A DNA stretch of 64,000 bases, taken from assembly GCF_004217145.1 (NCBI RefSeq), contig NZ_SHKR01000014.1, forward strand, positions 248,001 to 312,000, in the 5' to 3' direction. Below the pieces are notes generated by a model that worked only from the letters and a program-made list of their open reading frames with translations, was not told where the DNA came from and searched no databases. The DNA is from Kribbella rubisoli (GTDB lineage Bacteria; Actinomycetota; Actinomycetes; Propionibacteriales; Kribbellaceae). The stretch's first letter is position 1; every line of letters starts with the position of its first letter. Positions 41,649 to 50,400 of this stretch are shown piece after piece. Position numbers and translations under genes: made by a program.

Positions 41649-43166
41649 ATGAGGCGTGGGGTTGTCGCGACCGCTGGTGTCGCGCTGCTGATGGTGTCGG
41701 GCTGCTCGGGCAAAACCGAGCCGCCCAGGTCAGCGCCGTCGGCGACCACCACAGTCACCGTCCCCACCGCTCCCCCGACCGCAGCGGCCGCCGTACTCGG
41801 ACCAACCGGCCCGAGTACGGCGAAGCCCTGCGAAGGCACAAGCATCCCGGTGGGCACCGATCCCCAGCCGATCATCGACGCAGCCTCACCATCGACAGTC
41901 TTCTGCTTCGCGAAGGGCATCCACCGGATCACGCGGCCCATCCACCCCCGCAGCGGAGACACACTTGGCGGCGAACCGGGAGCGGTCCTCAGTGGATCCA
42001 TCCGGTTGACCGGCTGGAAGCAGTCCGGGGCTGCGTGGGTGGTGCAGGGGGTGCTGCCCGAGGCGTACCCGCTGAAGGGGCAGTGCGAGGACAACAAGAC
42101 CAAGCCCTGCCAGCTCGGCGAGCAGCTGTTCCAGGACGGCAACCACCTGACCCGCGTGATGAGTCTGAGCCAGCTCAAGCCAGGCACGTTCTTCGGTGAC
42201 TACAAGGCCAACGCCCTCTACCTGGGCGACGAGCCGACCGGCCATGTCATCGAGATGGCCAAGACCCAGACCGCGATCGACAAGTCCGCGGACAACGTCA
42301 CCGTGACCGGCCTGACCATCCAGCAGTTCGCGAGCCGCCCGCAGGCCGGCGCATTGCAGGCCGGCGCCGGCTGGAAGGTGACCGCGAACGAGGTCCGCTG
42401 GAACCACGCCGTCGGCATCATGGTGATCGAGGGCGACAACACCGTGGTCAGCCGCAACACCGTCGCCGACAACGGGCAGCTCGGCATCGGGCAGTACAAG
42501 TCGGCCGGCGTGAAGATCACCGCGAACCTGGTCACCCGTAACAACACCGACGGCTTCTGGATCGCGGACTGGGAGTCCGGCGGGATCAAGTCCACCCGCT
42601 CGTCCGGCGAGGTCAGCGGCAACGACATCATCGCGAACCGCGGCATCGGCATGTGGAGCGACATCGCGGAGTACGACCGCCGGATCACCGGGAACCGGAT
42701 CCGCGACAACGCGGCGGACGGCATCCGCTACGAGATCAGCTACTCCGCCGTGATCGACCAGAACGTTGTCGAGCACAACGGCTTCGGCACCGGCCGCGGT
42801 TCGGGCGGCACGCTCTGGGACGGCGGCGGTATCAACGTCAACACGTCCTCCGACGTCCAGGTCCGCGGCAACCTGATCAAGGACAACCGCAACGCCCTGT
42901 CGATCCAGTCCCGTACGCGCGGCGACGGTCCGCGCGGCACCTACGTCCTGCGCAACGTCCTCGTCGAGGGCAACCTGGTCGTGACGAGCGACGCGGCGTC
43001 GTCGCTCGGCGTGGTGGAGAACAAGCGCTCCCCGACGCAGCCCGGCGCGATCACGTTCCGCCGCAACAGCTACCAGGGCGCGGACCACTTCGCCTACCGG
43101 GGCAAGACCATGACCTGGTCGGAGTGGCAGCAGTCCGGCTTCGACCAGGACTCAGTGAGCAGCTGA
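41649..43166 (+). CDS. Lipoprotein beta-helix protein 3
   Basis: Third paralogue of the beta-helix family, 505 residues, this time a lipoprotein: MRRGVVATAGVALLMVSGCS has a lipobox VSGC with Cys19. A short Thr/Pro linker leads into the beta-helix at about residue 60. Shared motifs: STVFCFAKGIHRIT, GQCEDNKTKPCQLGEQ, NNTDGFWIADWESGGIKST, NAADGIRYEIS, GTGRGSGGTLWDGGGI and LSIQSRTRGDGPRGT. It would act at the outer face of the cytoplasmic membrane. It follows uxaC by 52 bases, so it may be co-transcribed with glucuronate isomerase. The 3' end overlaps the convergent polymerase gene by 15 bases. Confidence 0.85.
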   Translation: MRRGVVATAGVALLMVSGCSGKTEPPRSAPSATTTVTVPTAPPTAAAAVLGPTGPSTAKPCEGTSIPVGTDPQPIIDAASPSTVFCFAKGIHRITRPIHPRSGDTLGGEPGAVLSGSIRLTGWKQSGAAWVVQGVLPEAYPLKGQCEDNKTKPCQLGEQLFQDGNHLTRVMSLSQLKPGTFFGDYKANALYLGDEPTGHVIEMAKTQTAIDKSADNVTVTGLTIQQFASRPQAGALQAGAGWKVTANEVRWNHAVGIMVIEGDNTVVSRNTVADNGQLGIGQYKSAGVKITANLVTRNNTDGFWIADWESGGIKSTRSSGEVSGNDIIANRGIGMWSDIAEYDRRITGNRIRDNAADGIRYEISYSAVIDQNVVEHNGFGTGRGSGGTLWDGGGINVNTSSDVQVRGNLIKDNRNALSIQSRTRGDGPRGTYVLRNVLVEGNLVVTSDAASSLGVVENKRSPTQPGAITFRRNSYQGADHFAYRGKTMTWSEWQQSGFDQDSVSS

Positions 43167-44462
43167 GCCCGCCAGCTGTGACGCCGTCCGTCTTCGATGC
43201 CGGATCCGGTCGGCGTCGCAGATGGCGGCGGCGACCAGCAGATGCACGGTCATCGACGACAGGTCGGACAGACCGCTCTCGTTGAGCGAGGCTGCGGTGA
43301 CATAGGCCAGCAGCAGCGCGCCACTGGCCTTGATGTACGGCGTGGGCGCGCGGAGGACCGAGACCCACGCGACGATCAGCGCGACCGCGACGATCGCGAC
43401 CGCCAGTAGACCGGTCTCCCAGTAGAGCCCGAGCCAGCTGTTGTCGATCGCCATCACGTCGACGTCACCCTCGCCACGGGTCAGCAGGACCCGTTTGTTG
43501 CCGAGGCCGTGGCCGATGATCGCGGTCTGCGTCGACACCTTCTCGTCCACGACCGCCTGCCAACTCGTCGTACGGCCGCTCAACGAGGTGATCTGCCGCG
43601 TGCCCTGACCGCGCAGCAGCCAGGTGTGCAGTGACCCGATGGTCAGGAACGCGAGCCCGATCAACGCAGGGACCACGAGGCACGCAATCCGGCCGAGCCA
43701 GGTCTTGCGGGTGATGATGAGGGCCACCACGAGCCCGAACGCGAGCGCGGCCGCCGACGTCCGGGTCCGGCTGGCCGCGATCAGGACGCCGCCCAGCCCG
43801 ATCAGCGCGACGGCCGGCAGGGTCGACAGCTTCCGGCAGACCAGCCCGATCAACGCCAACCCGGCCAGGATCGCCCCGACCTCGCCGACGCGCGGCGGCA
43901 GCATCGGGATGATGACGCCCTGCAGTCGCGACCCCGTGCCCAGCGAGCTCAGCGGCCGCCAAGCCTGGCCCGGATCGTAGACAAGGCTCAGTACGACGGT
44001 TGCCGCCAGCAACAGGTGGGCCCACAGATGGGCCCGGACCAGTCGCTCTGGCACCTGGACCAGCGGTCTCCACAGGAGGAAGACGAACACCAGCCCGATC
44101 AGGAACCGGGCCAACCTGGTCAACGGCCCCATCGGTTGGGCCAGCAGGAAGGCTGTCGCACACGCGAACAGCACATACATGACGTACAGCCAGCTGGCCG
44201 GATTCACCCGGGTCCGGAAACCCGGCTTGGTCGCCGCGAGCGCAACCAGGAAGACCACCCCGAGGAGCACACCCTTCGCGATGCTGTTCGTGGACCCGGT
44301 GGTGCCCTGCGGCGCCGCGACCCGCGACGACCAGGGCTGGACGCCGAGCACGAACAGGCACCACAGCATGAGCCAGAACCAGGCCGGCCGTTCGATCTCG
44401 CCCTCGACCGTCCCCGGCACCGCCGGGGCCAATCGATTCGCGCGCGAGTAGGTGCTCTGCAT
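43152..44462 (-). CDS. O-antigen ligase/polymerase-like (Wzy) membrane protein
   Basis: Polytopic membrane protein of 436 residues with about 11-12 segments (WFWLMLWCLFVLGVQPW, GVLLGVVFLVALAA, LIGLVFVFLLW and so on). The long extracytoplasmic loop before the last segments contains SLSGRTTSWQAVVDEK and IIGHGLGNKRVLL, the GRTxxW and GHGxGN patches typical of the Wzy_C/O-antigen ligase family. It would polymerise or ligate lipid-linked repeat units outside the membrane. Its ATG shares one base with the Wzz-like gene stop (TGATG), so the polymerase and chain-length regulator are coupled. Confidence 0.88.
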   Translation of the reverse strand: MQSTYSRANRLAPAVPGTVEGEIERPAWFWLMLWCLFVLGVQPWSSRVAAPQGTTGSTNSIAKGVLLGVVFLVALAATKPGFRTRVNPASWLYVMYVLFACATAFLLAQPMGPLTRLARFLIGLVFVFLLWRPLVQVPERLVRAHLWAHLLLAATVVLSLVYDPGQAWRPLSSLGTGSRLQGVIIPMLPPRVGEVGAILAGLALIGLVCRKLSTLPAVALIGLGGVLIAASRTRTSAAALAFGLVVALIITRKTWLGRIACLVVPALIGLAFLTIGSLHTWLLRGQGTRQITSLSGRTTSWQAVVDEKVSTQTAIIGHGLGNKRVLLTRGEGDVDVMAIDNSWLGLYWETGLLAVAIVAVALIVAWVSVLRAPTPYIKASGALLLAYVTAASLNESGLSDLSSMTVHLLVAAAICDADRIRHRRRTASQLAGSAAH

Positions 44463-46084
44463 CAGCGCATCGGCGGAGCCGAGTCCAGCGGCTTGTAGTT
44501 CAGCGGGATCCCGAGCGTCTCGTCCTGTGACGCCGCCCCGATCAGTACGACGCCGAGCACCGGCGCGCCCGCGAACTGCAGCGCACCGGTCAGCCGCGCG
44601 ACGTCCATCTCCTTGTCGAGGCCGACCTGGACCACCAGCACGGACGCGTCGACCGCGGCGGCCAGCGGCGTGATGCCGTGCCGTCCGACCGAGGCCGGAC
44701 CGTGGATCACGACGGAGTAACCCGGCGGCAGGTCCGCGACGATGCCCGGGACCAGCGACGGGCCGACCGCCTCGGCGGTCTCCTCGTGGTTCAGGCCCGG
44801 CGGCAGGACGTACAGGTCCGCGACCGTGCCCGGGCGGAACAGCTTGCGGGCCCGGATCGCCCGGGTCGCGGCCGGCTCCATCACCAGGTCGGTGAGTCCT
44901 TCATGCCCGGTGAGGTGCGGCAACACCGGCGTACCTTCGATGTCGGCGAGGACCAGCAGGGTCTCCCGGCCGTCGCGAGCGTTCGCCTCGGCCATGGCGA
45001 GCGCGATGCCGGCCGAGTTCGGCGTGGGCGAAGCCGAGACCACCAGCAGTGCCCCCGGACCGCCGCCGGCGAACGCGCGCGGGCTCAGCTCGCGACGCGC
45101 CAGCGCACCACTCGCCTCGGCCCCCAGCGCGGTGATCTCGTACTGCGGGAGCTCCGGAGCCGACCGCTGCCAGAACCGGCGGCGATGGCCCTCGGAGGCC
45201 GCGATCACGGGCGAACTCGTCGCCCGCGCCGCCTGGTCGCGGGTCAGGATGTACGGCGTCAGGTGGGACCGCAGCAGCGCGAGACCGAAGCCGAGCACCA
45301 GACCGAGGATCCCGCCGACGAGGATGTCGCGGGCAACGATCGGCGACGAGCTCGCGGTGTCGGTCGTTGCCGGGGTCACCAATTGGCTCCCGGCGCCGAC
45401 CGTGGCGAGCGCCTTGAGCATCGCGGCCGCGTCGTCAGCCGCCTGCCGCGCCTCGGTCGCGAGGCCGACCCGCTGGTCGCGCAGCGCCGCCGCGGTCTGG
45501 TTGTCGCCGCGGCCGACCGCCTCGTCGATCTGGCTGACCAGGCTGCGGGACTGCTGGGTGGCCGTCTTCGACCGGGCCTGCGCCTGCTCCGCCAGGTTGG
45601 TGAGCAGTGCCTTGGCCTCGGTGTTGCGCTGCGCCAGGTAGATGCTCGCGATCGCGTTCGCCCGATCGACCGCCTTCTGCGCCGTCGGCCCGTCGGTCGT
45701 GACCAGGTAGGCGTTGTCGGTGACCGCCTTCACCCGGGTCACCGACGCCAGGTCCTGGATCGTCTTGTCGTCGGTCGGCATGCCGAGCTGCTTCACCACG
45801 GCGGCCAGCAGCGTCGGGCTGGCCATCACGCGGGCCTGGGTTTCGGCCGGCAGGTCCATCCCGAGCGGGCCGGTCTTGTCGGCGCCGTCGGACAGCTTCC
45901 CGACCAGGGCCGGCGGCACGGCCGGGCCGATCACCAGCTGGCTCGAGGCGGTCCAGCGGGTCGTCTGGGAGAGGGCGAACACGGAGGCGCCGAGCAATCC
46001 GAGCACGATGCAGCCCATGATCAGCCACTTCTGCCGCAGCAGAGACTGAGCGGTTTCCCGCCAGACCACGGTGCCGGGTTCCAT
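44462..46084 (-). CDS. Wzz-like chain-length protein with degenerate tyrosine-kinase domain
   Basis: Polysaccharide co-polymerase of 540 residues. An N-terminal membrane segment (LIMGCIVLGLLGASVFAL), a Wzz domain with a long coiled-coil (about residues 140-235, AQRNTEAKALLTNLAEQAQA) and a second membrane segment (DILVGGILGLVLGFGLALL) are followed by a cytoplasmic domain with the order of a BY-kinase. The Walker A position reads VVSASPTPNSAGIALAMA and lacks the GK(S/T) of a working P-loop, and no C-terminal Tyr cluster is present. It therefore probably controls chain length without ATP hydrolysis. Confidence 0.86.
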   Translation of the reverse strand: MEPGTVVWRETAQSLLRQKWLIMGCIVLGLLGASVFALSQTTRWTASSQLVIGPAVPPALVGKLSDGADKTGPLGMDLPAETQARVMASPTLLAAVVKQLGMPTDDKTIQDLASVTRVKAVTDNAYLVTTDGPTAQKAVDRANAIASIYLAQRNTEAKALLTNLAEQAQARSKTATQQSRSLVSQIDEAVGRGDNQTAAALRDQRVGLATEARQAADDAAAMLKALATVGAGSQLVTPATTDTASSSPIVARDILVGGILGLVLGFGLALLRSHLTPYILTRDQAARATSSPVIAASEGHRRRFWQRSAPELPQYEITALGAEASGALARRELSPRAFAGGGPGALLVVSASPTPNSAGIALAMAEANARDGRETLLVLADIEGTPVLPHLTGHEGLTDLVMEPAATRAIRARKLFRPGTVADLYVLPPGLNHEETAEAVGPSLVPGIVADLPPGYSVVIHGPASVGRHGITPLAAAVDASVLVVQVGLDKEMDVARLTGALQFAGAPVLGVVLIGAASQDETLGIPLNYKPLDSAPPMR

Positions 46085-46236
46085 TGCCTACCTCACGCTC
46101 CCTCGCCAACGCTCGGACGCCAGCGCCTCAGGATATAGGCACCGGAATGTGATCACAGCATCTCCTCCGGTGCCCTACTCTCTTCTCGGGGGAATCTGGG
46201 GTTTTCATTTTTATGTCCAAGGGGGGACATCGCAGC

Positions 46237-48453
46237 ATGACGAAGACACGTCTGTTCACGCGGCTGGGGGTCGTGGGCACTCTGCTCGCCGGTGCGCTGG
46301 TGGTGGCGTTCGCGCCGCCCGCGCAGAGCACCGAGGCCTCGCTCTCGGCGGTCAACAGCTCGACCTGGCAGACCAACGCCAGCGTCCAGGGCATCGCCGT
46401 CGCCGCCGGGAAGGCGTACGCCGGAGGCCGTTTCACCAGCGTCCGTCCGCCGGGCGCCGCTGCCGGGACCGGCGAGGTCGCGCAGGCTTACCTGGCCGCG
46501 TTCGACGCGACCACCGGCGCACTGGTCACCGCGTTCAACCCGGTGCTGAACGGGCAGGTCTACGCCGTGGCCGCCTCCGCGGACGGCTCGCGGATCTTCG
46601 TCGGGGGCGACTTCACCACGGTCAACGGCCAGACCCGCAACCGGATCGCCGCCTTCGACACCGCAACCGGCGCACTGGTCTCGAACTGGAAGCCGTCCGT
46701 GTCCTACCGGGTCAAGACGATCGCCGTCTCCGGTACGACGGTGTACTTCGGCGGCTCGTTCGGCCTGGTGAACGGCCTGACCCGCAACCGGCTCGCCGCG
46801 GTGACGACCGACACCGCCACGCTGCTGCCGTGGGCGCCGGACGTGAACGGCGACGTGTACGCCGTCGACGCGGCGGATGACGCGTCCAAGGTGTACGCCG
46901 GCGGCCAGTTCAGCACCGTCAACGGCACCAACCAGAACACCGTGACGAGCCTCGACCCGGTGAGCGGCGCAGTACTGCCCTTCCCGGGCGCCTCCGCCGT
47001 ACCGCCGCCGAACGGGTCCTGCACGACCCGGGTGAAGTCGATCGACGCAAGCGGCGACACCGTGTACTTCGGGAACGGCGGTGACGGCGGCGGCTGCTTC
47101 GACGGCACCTGGGCAGTCGACATCGCGACGAACACGCTGAAGTGGAAGAACCAGTGCCTCGGCGCGACCGAAGCGGTCAAGGTCGTCAACGGCTGGCTGT
47201 ACAAGGGCTCGCACGCCCACGACTGCGCCAACCAGGGCGCCGGTGGCTTCCCGCAGGGCTTCGACTACCGCTTCCTGCTCAGCGAGAAGCTGTCCGACGG
47301 CTCGCTCGGCCCGTGGTACCCGAACACCGACGCGGACCCGAACAGCGCGACCAACGTCGGCCCGCTGGCGTTCGCGACCAACGGCAACGACCTCTGGGCC
47401 GGCGGCGACTTCCTGCACGTCAACGGGGTCGCGCAGCAGGGTCTGACGCACTTCACCAACGCTGCCCCGGGTGCGGCACCGGCCAAGCCGGCCAAGCTGC
47501 TCCCGTACAGCGTCCAGCCGGGCGTCGTACAGATCCACTTCCCGACCGTGGTCGACAACGACGACAGCACGCTGACCTACCGGCTGCTGAAGGGGTTCAG
47601 CAACACCACGATCGCGACCTGGACGGCCAAGTCCACGCCGTGGGACCGGCCGTGGCTGAGCTACACCGACACGTCCTCGGCGCCAGGTGAGTCCACCAAC
47701 TACCGCATCGAGGTCACCGACGGCGTGACGGCGGTTCGCGGCAACTACTCCGACCCGATCACGGTCGCTTCGGCCGCATCGACGGCGTACGACCAGATCG
47801 TCAACGCCGACGGGCCGCAGGCGTACTGGCGACTCGGTGAAGCGGCCGGTACGACGACGTCGGTCGACGGCTCCGGTCAGAGCAACAACGGCACGTTCAC
47901 CGGCGTGACGCTCGGCGGCGCGGGTGCGATCGCCGGCAACACGGCGATGACGACCAGCTCGTCCACCGGCCGGATGGTCGGCGAGAAGGGGTACAGCTTC
48001 CCGCAGCAGTTCACGGTCGAGGCCTGGGTGAAGCAGAGCGGTGTCGGCCGCGGCGGCCGGATCATCGGCTTCGGTAACGGGAAGACCCAGAGCAGCCCGC
48101 TCAACGACCGGATGCTGTACATGCGGACCAACGGCTCGATCGTCTTCGGCGTCAACGACGGCAGCCAGCGCACGCTGACCAGCCCGTCGGGCAAGAACGA
48201 CGGCCAGTGGCACCACGTGGTCGGCACGTTCGACAACGGGATGATGAAGCTGTACGTCGACGGCGTCCTCAGCGGCAGCTCGCTGGTGGGTCAGGCGTCG
48301 CTGTACTACGGCTGGTGGCGGGTCGGCTACGACCTCACGAACTCGTGGCCCGGCGGCGGTGCGACCCAGACCGGCATGGGGATCGACGAGGCGGCGGTCT
48401 ACCCGTACGCACTGACACCGGTACAGGTCCAAAACCACTACGCAGCAAAGTGA
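46237..48453 (+). CDS. Secreted beta-propeller (delta-60 repeat) protein with C-terminal LamG domain
   Basis: Exported protein of 738 residues. A signal peptide (MTKTRLFTRLGVVGTLLAGA, cleaved near residue 31) precedes a propeller with recurring GGxF blades: YAGGRFTSV, FVGGDFTTVNG, YFGGSFGLVNG, YAGGQFSTVNG, WAGGDFLHVNG. Cysteines in GSCTTRVKSID, GGDGGGCFDG, QCLGATEA and HAHDCAN probably form disulfides. A fibronectin-III-like stretch follows, then a LamG/concanavalin-like domain from about residue 525 (AYWRLGEAAG, FTVEAWVKQSG, WHHVVGTFDNGMMKLYVDG). It probably binds glycan at the cell surface. ATG 46237 is chosen because AAGGGGGGA precedes it. It is divergent from the Wzz-like gene. Confidence 0.83.
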   Translation: MTKTRLFTRLGVVGTLLAGALVVAFAPPAQSTEASLSAVNSSTWQTNASVQGIAVAAGKAYAGGRFTSVRPPGAAAGTGEVAQAYLAAFDATTGALVTAFNPVLNGQVYAVAASADGSRIFVGGDFTTVNGQTRNRIAAFDTATGALVSNWKPSVSYRVKTIAVSGTTVYFGGSFGLVNGLTRNRLAAVTTDTATLLPWAPDVNGDVYAVDAADDASKVYAGGQFSTVNGTNQNTVTSLDPVSGAVLPFPGASAVPPPNGSCTTRVKSIDASGDTVYFGNGGDGGGCFDGTWAVDIATNTLKWKNQCLGATEAVKVVNGWLYKGSHAHDCANQGAGGFPQGFDYRFLLSEKLSDGSLGPWYPNTDADPNSATNVGPLAFATNGNDLWAGGDFLHVNGVAQQGLTHFTNAAPGAAPAKPAKLLPYSVQPGVVQIHFPTVVDNDDSTLTYRLLKGFSNTTIATWTAKSTPWDRPWLSYTDTSSAPGESTNYRIEVTDGVTAVRGNYSDPITVASAASTAYDQIVNADGPQAYWRLGEAAGTTTSVDGSGQSNNGTFTGVTLGGAGAIAGNTAMTTSSSTGRMVGEKGYSFPQQFTVEAWVKQSGVGRGGRIIGFGNGKTQSSPLNDRMLYMRTNGSIVFGVNDGSQRTLTSPSGKNDGQWHHVVGTFDNGMMKLYVDGVLSGSSLVGQASLYYGWWRVGYDLTNSWPGGGATQTGMGIDEAAVYPYALTPVQVQNHYAAK

Positions 48454-48498
48454 AAAGGCCGCTTTCTGCAAGGTTTGGCACAAACCTATAACGCGGTT

Positions 48499-48525
48499 GG
48501 GAGGCCCGCTTCCGGTGGGCCTCCC
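48499..48525 (+). terminator. Hairpin between the two propeller genes
   Basis: GGGAGGCCC (48499-48507) pairs perfectly with GGGCCTCCC (48517-48525) around a nine-base loop, 46 bases after the first propeller gene's stop. There is no T-run. It may terminate or attenuate read-through into the second propeller gene. A smaller GGTTTG-gca-CAAACC hairpin lies just before it. Confidence 0.6.
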
Positions 48526-48597
48526 ACAGCGGTAATGTCCGCCGCTGGTGCGTGATGAGGCACGCGCTGTACGACCCCCGCCTGTCGAAGGACATAA

Positions 48598-50127
48598 ATG
48601 AAGAAGTTAGTGCTGGCCCTTGTCACCGCAGCGGCTGTCGTGGCCGCGGCGTTGATTCCCTCGGGACCGCCGGTGGAGGCGGCGACTCCGGGCTTCGCAT
48701 CCGCCGTATCCGCGATCAAGCAGCCGTCGTGGCAGACCAACAACAGCGTGAACGCCCTGGCCATCGCCGGGAACACCGTGTACGCCGGCGGTCTGTTCAC
48801 CAGGCTCCGGCAGCCGGGCATGGCGTCGGGTCAGGCGCCTGAGACTCTCCGCAGCTACGTCGCCGCCTTCGACCGGACCACCGGGAAGCCGACCGCGTTC
48901 GCGCCGACCGTGAACGGTCCGGTCTACGCGATCGCCACCAGCCCGGACGGCAAGTGGGTCGTGATCGGCGGCGACTTCACCATGGTCAACGGCCTGCGTC
49001 GCAGCAAGATCGCGATGTTCAGCGTCGCCACCGGCAAGATCGTGCAGGCCTGGGACCCGGTGGTCGCGGCCCGCGTGAAGGCACTGGCGATCTACGGCAA
49101 CAGCGTGTTCATCGGCGGCGCGTTCGGCAAGATCGACGGGGCCGTCCGCAACCGGCTCGGCGCGGTCCGGCTGATCCAGGGCGACCTGCTGCCGTGGAAC
49201 CCGAACGCGAACAACGACGTGTACGCGCTCGACGTGTCCGACAACGGCACCCGGGTCTTCGCGGGCGGCCCGTTCAGCACGATCAACGGCAAGGACCACT
49301 ACTCGCTGGCGATGCTGAACAACACCACCGGCGCGGCCTTCGACTTCCCGGCGGCGGCCGCGATCCCGAAGCCGACCGCGACCTGCACCACGCGCGTGAA
49401 GGACATCGACACGCTCGGCGACAACGTGTACGTCTCCAACGGCGGTGACGGCGGCGGCTGCTACGACGGCGTCCTCGCGGCGCAGGTCTCGACCGGCAAG
49501 CTGCTGTGGCAGAACAAGTGCCTGGGTGCGACCGAGGCGATCAAGGCGATCGGCAACTGGCTCTACAAGGGCTCCCACGCCCACGACTGCTCGTCGTCGC
49601 CGAACGGCTTCGCCAACGGCAGCGGGACGCACTACCTGCTGGTCGAGAGCGCGATCAACGGCAATCTCGGACCGTGGTTCCCGAACACCGACGCGAACCT
49701 GAAGAGCACCACGAAGGTCGGCCCGCTGGCGATGGCCGGTACCGCGACCGACCTGTGGGTCGGCGGTGACTTCCTGCACGTGAACGGCCAGATCCAGGTC
49801 GGCATCACCCGGTTCACGAACACGCCGGGCGGCGCGGCTCCCGCCGTACCGAAGGCGCCGACGCTGAGTGCGACAACGTCCGGCCGGGTCTACGTGACGT
49901 ACTCCGACGTGTACGACCTGGACAACCTGTCGCTGACGTACAACGTGTTCCGCGGTTCGCTGAACGTCGGGTCGACCGCCCACACGTCGTACTTCTGGCA
50001 GGCGCGGAAGTCCTACCAGGTGGTGGATCGCGGCCTCAAGCGCGGCTCGACATACGCGTACCACATCGAGGTCCACGACGGACGAAACATCATGAAGGGC
50101 GCCACCGCGAGCGTAAAGATCCCTTAA
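48598..50127 (+). CDS. Secreted beta-propeller (delta-60 repeat) protein without LamG
   Basis: Paralogue of the preceding gene, 509 residues, lacking the LamG domain. The signal peptide is MKKLVLALVTAAAVVAAALI (cleavage near VEA-AT, about residue 28). Blade motifs: YAGGLFTRL, VIGGDFTMVNG, FIGGAFGKIDG, FAGGPFSTING, WVGGDFLHVNG. The Cys-bearing block is conserved (CTTRVKDID, GGDGGGCYDG, NKCLGATEA, GSHAHDCS). The C-terminal 90 residues are a fibronectin-III-like domain. ATG 48598 has GAAGGA a few bases before. The pair probably arose by duplication with gain or loss of LamG. Function unknown; surface adhesion or glycan binding is a guess. Confidence 0.84.
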   Translation: MKKLVLALVTAAAVVAAALIPSGPPVEAATPGFASAVSAIKQPSWQTNNSVNALAIAGNTVYAGGLFTRLRQPGMASGQAPETLRSYVAAFDRTTGKPTAFAPTVNGPVYAIATSPDGKWVVIGGDFTMVNGLRRSKIAMFSVATGKIVQAWDPVVAARVKALAIYGNSVFIGGAFGKIDGAVRNRLGAVRLIQGDLLPWNPNANNDVYALDVSDNGTRVFAGGPFSTINGKDHYSLAMLNNTTGAAFDFPAAAAIPKPTATCTTRVKDIDTLGDNVYVSNGGDGGGCYDGVLAAQVSTGKLLWQNKCLGATEAIKAIGNWLYKGSHAHDCSSSPNGFANGSGTHYLLVESAINGNLGPWFPNTDANLKSTTKVGPLAMAGTATDLWVGGDFLHVNGQIQVGITRFTNTPGGAAPAVPKAPTLSATTSGRVYVTYSDVYDLDNLSLTYNVFRGSLNVGSTAHTSYFWQARKSYQVVDRGLKRGSTYAYHIEVHDGRNIMKGATASVKIP

Positions 50128-50174
50128 CGCGGGATCGGCGCGGCCCGCACCTCCAGCCGCACCCCCACCTTTGA

Positions 50175-50265
50175 ACGTCTCAGGGGTCAACCCCGCTGCT
50201 TGACGGTTGGACCGGAAGATTCTTCCTGCGCAACCGACAATCAGCGGGGTTGACCCCTGAGACGT
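50175..50265. repeat. Long palindrome, GTCTCAGGGG family, copy 2
   Basis: The 24-base arm at 50175-50198 is the exact complement of 50242-50265 and contains GTCTCAGGGGTCAACCCC. Inside, 50200-50209 pairs with 50231-50240 (one mismatch), and the tip is a perfect GGAAGATTCTTCC palindrome (50214-50226). It lies 47 bases after the second propeller gene. The 273 bases between 50127 and the next gene hold only this element and a GGGTGGGG tandem repeat. Confidence 0.88.
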
Positions 50266-50269
50266 ACGT

Positions 50270-50340
50270 GGGTGGGGTGGGTCGGCTCGGCCTGGGTGGG
50301 GTGGGTCGGCTCGGCCTGGGTGGGGTGGGCCGGCTCGGGT
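50270..50340. repeat. Three 24-bp tandem repeats beside palindrome copy 2
   Basis: Units begin at 50270, 50294 and 50318, each reading GGGTGGGGTGGG followed by TCGGCTCGGCCT (the last slightly changed). They start four bases after the palindrome. The frame of the following gene stays open through them (translating as WVGSAWVG units), but the gene's homologous N-terminus begins only at 50401. Confidence 0.85.
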
Positions 50341-50400
50341 TGTCCACAGGGCTCGGGTTCGGGGATGCGCCGGACGGCGCCGATCGCCGATCCTTGCGGG

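Noticed and set aside
46148..46157. TGTGATCACA palindrome as a CRP/GlxR-type site before the propeller gene
   Set aside because: CRP-family sites need TGTGA-N6-TCACA spacing; here the halves abut, so the match is only superficial.
48486..48600. Transfer RNA or small RNA gene between the propeller genes
   Set aside because: Only a simple perfect hairpin without cloverleaf pairing or conserved tRNA bases is present.
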